NCBI RefSeq assembly: GCF_000477415.1 | Contig: NC_022575.1 | Location: forward strand, 310,001 to 374,000 | DNA from: Mycoplasma parvum str. Indiana | GTDB lineage: Bacteria > Bacillota_I > Bacilli_A > Mycoplasmatales > Mycoplasmoidaceae | Direction of reading: 5' to 3' | DNA length: 64,000 nucleotides | Shown: positions 61,798 to 64,000 of the stretch, in pieces | Position numbering within the stretch: position 1 is the first letter of the stretch | Layout: every line of letters starts with the position of its first letter | The notes under the pieces: model-generated | Database searches by the model: none | What the model saw: only the letters and a program-made list of their open reading frames with translations | Told to the model about the DNA's origin: nothing | Made by a program: the position numbers and the translations under genes

Positions 61798-63411
61798 TTA
61801 AAAGGAAATAACTTTAATTTCTTCCCTTTCAAAAAGAATAGCCTTTTGATTATTTTTTTCTGAAATTTTAAAAATAGAATCATTTTGTTTTACTCCAGAT
61901 AAATCTAGAAAAGCTCTAGCGCATTCTTCCAAACTTTCACTTGTTTGATTTAATAGAGAAATTATATATACACCTCTAAAAATAGAACTAAACTGAGAAA
62001 TTAAATCTCTTGAAGCTTCTTCATAACTTTTTTTCTTAGAGAAAACAATAATTGGGAAAGGTAATTTCAATTTTGAAAGAGCTAAAATCTCTTCTTCTAA
62101 TAAAGACTCTTCAAAAATAAAACAAGCTAATATATCAGAATCAGAAGATTTATTGCGTTCAGAATGTAAAGCATCACTTAATTTCAATAATCTAAAAGAT
62201 TTTATTTCTTTAGTGCAATAATCTCTTAATTTATTGTAATTGCAATGCTTTTCCCCCGCTTGCACTATTCTAGACATAGTAGAAACTGCTATTAAAGGGA
62301 ATAAACCTTGAGCAGTCTCTCCTGAAAGCATAGTGCTATCAGCACTTAATTCAGAAGCTCTAAAAACATCTGAAACTTCTGCTCTAGTAGGAACTACAAT
62401 TCTTTCTAATGAATCTAACATTTGTGTGGCTACAATTACAGGCTTTCCTACCTTAGCGGCTTTAGAAAGTATTTTTTTAGTCCAATAAGGAACATCATAA
62501 TAAGGGCTTTCTAGAGCAAGATCTCCTCTTGCTATCATAATACCATCAGACTGAGAAATAATTTCATCTATATTTTTCAAAGATTGAGAAGTTTCTATCT
62601 TAGAAATAATTAAAGGTTCAATCTTACCCTTTTCTAAATTATCTCTCACTAATTTCCTTACAGCTAAAATATCTTCTTGTTTATTAACAAAAGATAAAGC
62701 TATAAAAGCAAATCCATTTCTTAAAGAGAAAAGAATATCATCTTTATCCCTTTCACTAATAAAAGGCATTGAATACTCAGCATTAGGCAAATTAATTCTC
62801 TTATTCCCTTTAACAATATGATCATTTTCCACTACTACTTCTACAATACCTTCTTCTTTATTAATTCCTTTTATTAATAGAGAAAGTTTTCCATCATCAA
62901 CTAAAATCTTTTCACCAACAATGCAATCTATAGCCATATTATATTTACCTGTTGAATCAGTTACTGAAAAAGCTTTTTCATTTCCTTCACATTTATTAAG
63001 ACAATAAATTTTTAATTCTTGACCTCTAGTATACATTTGACCTTCTTTATTTGCCATGCTACAAACCCTAATTTCAGGCCCTTTAGTATCGCATAATTCA
63101 GAAATAGGAAAAACAAAATGGAATTTATAAGGGGATTCACCATTATTTTTATTAATTTGATTGAAATGAATAAAAAATTCTTTCTTAATATCTCTCAATA
63201 AGTTCAATCTAAACACTCTCTCTTCATTATTTGAATGAGAAAAATTAAATCTAACACAATTTAATCCATTAAAGAATAAATTATTAAATAAAGATAAAAC
63301 TTCATCAAAATCTTCTCTATTTTTATCTTTTGTTGAAGAAGGACTTAGTTTCAAAGTTACAGAAGGTCCAATAGTTGCAACTATTTTTGTGCACTTTAAT
63401 GGATATCTCAT
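61798..63411 (-). CDS. pyk: Pyruvate kinase
   Basis: 537 residues from ATG 63411; a TTG at 63444 would add 11 residues but overlap pfkA further. Last step of glycolysis, a main ATP source in mollicutes. CTKIVATIGPSV at the N-terminus, the substrate/metal region SELCDTKGPEIR, the barrel motif IIAKIE-type as LIISKIETSQSL, MIARGDLALESPY, IVATQMLDSL and SELSADSTMLSGETAQGLFP. The ATG lies 1 nt after the pfkA stop, so pfkA-pyk are translationally coupled, and rpoBC follows after 5 nt. Confidence 0.95.
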   Translation of the reverse strand: MRYPLKCTKIVATIGPSVTLKLSPSSTKDKNREDFDEVLSLFNNLFFNGLNCVRFNFSHSNNEERVFRLNLLRDIKKEFFIHFNQINKNNGESPYKFHFVFPISELCDTKGPEIRVCSMANKEGQMYTRGQELKIYCLNKCEGNEKAFSVTDSTGKYNMAIDCIVGEKILVDDGKLSLLIKGINKEEGIVEVVVENDHIVKGNKRINLPNAEYSMPFISERDKDDILFSLRNGFAFIALSFVNKQEDILAVRKLVRDNLEKGKIEPLIISKIETSQSLKNIDEIISQSDGIMIARGDLALESPYYDVPYWTKKILSKAAKVGKPVIVATQMLDSLERIVVPTRAEVSDVFRASELSADSTMLSGETAQGLFPLIAVSTMSRIVQAGEKHCNYNKLRDYCTKEIKSFRLLKLSDALHSERNKSSDSDILACFIFEESLLEEEILALSKLKLPFPIIVFSKKKSYEEASRDLISQFSSIFRGVYIISLLNQTSESLEECARAFLDLSGVKQNDSIFKISEKNNQKAILFEREEIKVISF

Positions 63412-63412
63412 T

Positions 63413-64000
63413 CTAGCTAAAAGATAAACTATTTTTTTCCTCAATTAAAGTCATTCTATCTCCCTTAGAATTACTACTTAATTCTGAAATGGGAGTTCTA
63501 TAGAAATTAAAACCATCAAAGCCAATAGCTATATCAAATTCTTTTTTGTCAAAAGAAATAAAAGCTTCTTTTCCAAATTGAGAAGAAACAAATAATTCTC
63601 AAGAAGTTGGAATAGCCCCTCTTTGTACATGTCCTAAAACACATCCTCGAATGGTAAAACTCAACTCTTTCTCAAGATTTTTAGTTAGTTCTTCCATAGA
63701 AGGTAAAACTTCTTTACCAAGAATTTTTTCAGAAATTACAATAACTATCCCCTTTCTACCTTTTTCCTCTCTCAAAAATTTAATTTTTTGTTTCAATTCT
63801 TGAAAATTAGGAACATTTTTAGAGGTAATTACATAATCTACTAAAGGAGAAGCTGTAGAAGCTAAAACAGCTAAATCAGAACAATCTCTTCCCATTACCT
63901 CAACAAAAGTTAATTGGGAATGAGATTCAGCTGTATATCAAATTTTTTTAATTGCTTGAAAAATTTCTTCTAGTGATGAGAAAAAACCTATAGTGTAATG
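63413..64000 (-). CDS. pfkA: 6-phosphofructokinase, 5' end beyond right edge
   Basis: C-terminal part of ATP-dependent phosphofructokinase, the committing step of glycolysis. TAESHSQLTFVEVMGRDCSDLA is the conserved substrate-binding block, followed by the GCVLGHVQRGAIPTS stretch with the Arg-binding loop and FDIAIGFDGF near the end. The ATP-binding N-terminal part lies beyond the window. Stop overlaps the region of the pyk start. Confidence 0.93.

Overview
The window is AT-rich DNA in which nearly every real gene is interrupted by in-frame TGA unless TGA is read as Trp (translation table 4), so this is a mollicute. A class Ib ribonucleotide reductase, an ECF transporter with a mycoplasma-type EcfT, a DUF31-type serine peptidase, drastically shortened housekeeping enzymes and long tandem arrays of small paralogous surface-type genes together suggest a haemotropic mycoplasma. 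The species is not claimed. All coordinates below assume TGA = Trp. TTG starts are common, and several genes appear to start at ATT, ATC or ATA.

Layout. 1-2,950 (minus strand): ECF transporter module (ecfA1, ecfT, a small membrane protein, ecfA2 running off the left edge). 3,052-6,399: a UvrD/PcrA-type helicase and, divergent from it, a RecB-like PD-(D/E)XK nuclease. 6,396-7,562: a frameshifted hsdS. 7,653-12,236: alaS (truncated form), mnmA, ligA (no BRCT), a small membrane protein. 12,328-18,958: DUF31 peptidase, asnS, nrdE-nrdI and divergent nrdF.

19,172-42,094 is the striking part: 23 kb, almost all on the plus strand, holding 17 genes of about 350-410 residues. They fall into four families that I call A (nine copies), B (three), C (two) and D (three). 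All share an N-terminal hydrophobic segment, a C-[MLW]-[ND]-G-[DEN] strand, a helix ending in Gly-Cys and a C-terminal C-x8-C-[PSF] module. The order A-B-C-D occurs twice (A5-B1-C1-D1 and A6-B2-B3-C2-D2-D3), so a cassette was duplicated. Eleven of the 17 carry one poly-G tract: ten of exactly eight G and one of seven, read in all three codon phases. Small membrane-peptide genes sit directly before A4, A5, A8 and A9.

42,314-48,700: a multi-TM protein, a tail-anchored peptide, rpmF, a large C-terminally anchored protein, a small membrane protein, pth, a second hsdS with a (TA)n frameshift and a small charged protein. 48,700-52,979: four paralogous coiled-coil-like proteins (family E) with the same G8/G9 tracts; two are ON, one is frameshifted OFF and one is a pseudogene. 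53,070-64,000: atpE, a hypothetical protein, a single ORF that fuses RpoB to RpoC, pyk and the 3' part of pfkA.

The most likely new biology is the A-B-C-D cassette array with its near-constant G8 tracts. The same tract occurs in a peptidase, an HsdS and the E family, which suggests a genome-wide slipped-strand switching system for surface proteins and DNA methylation specificity.
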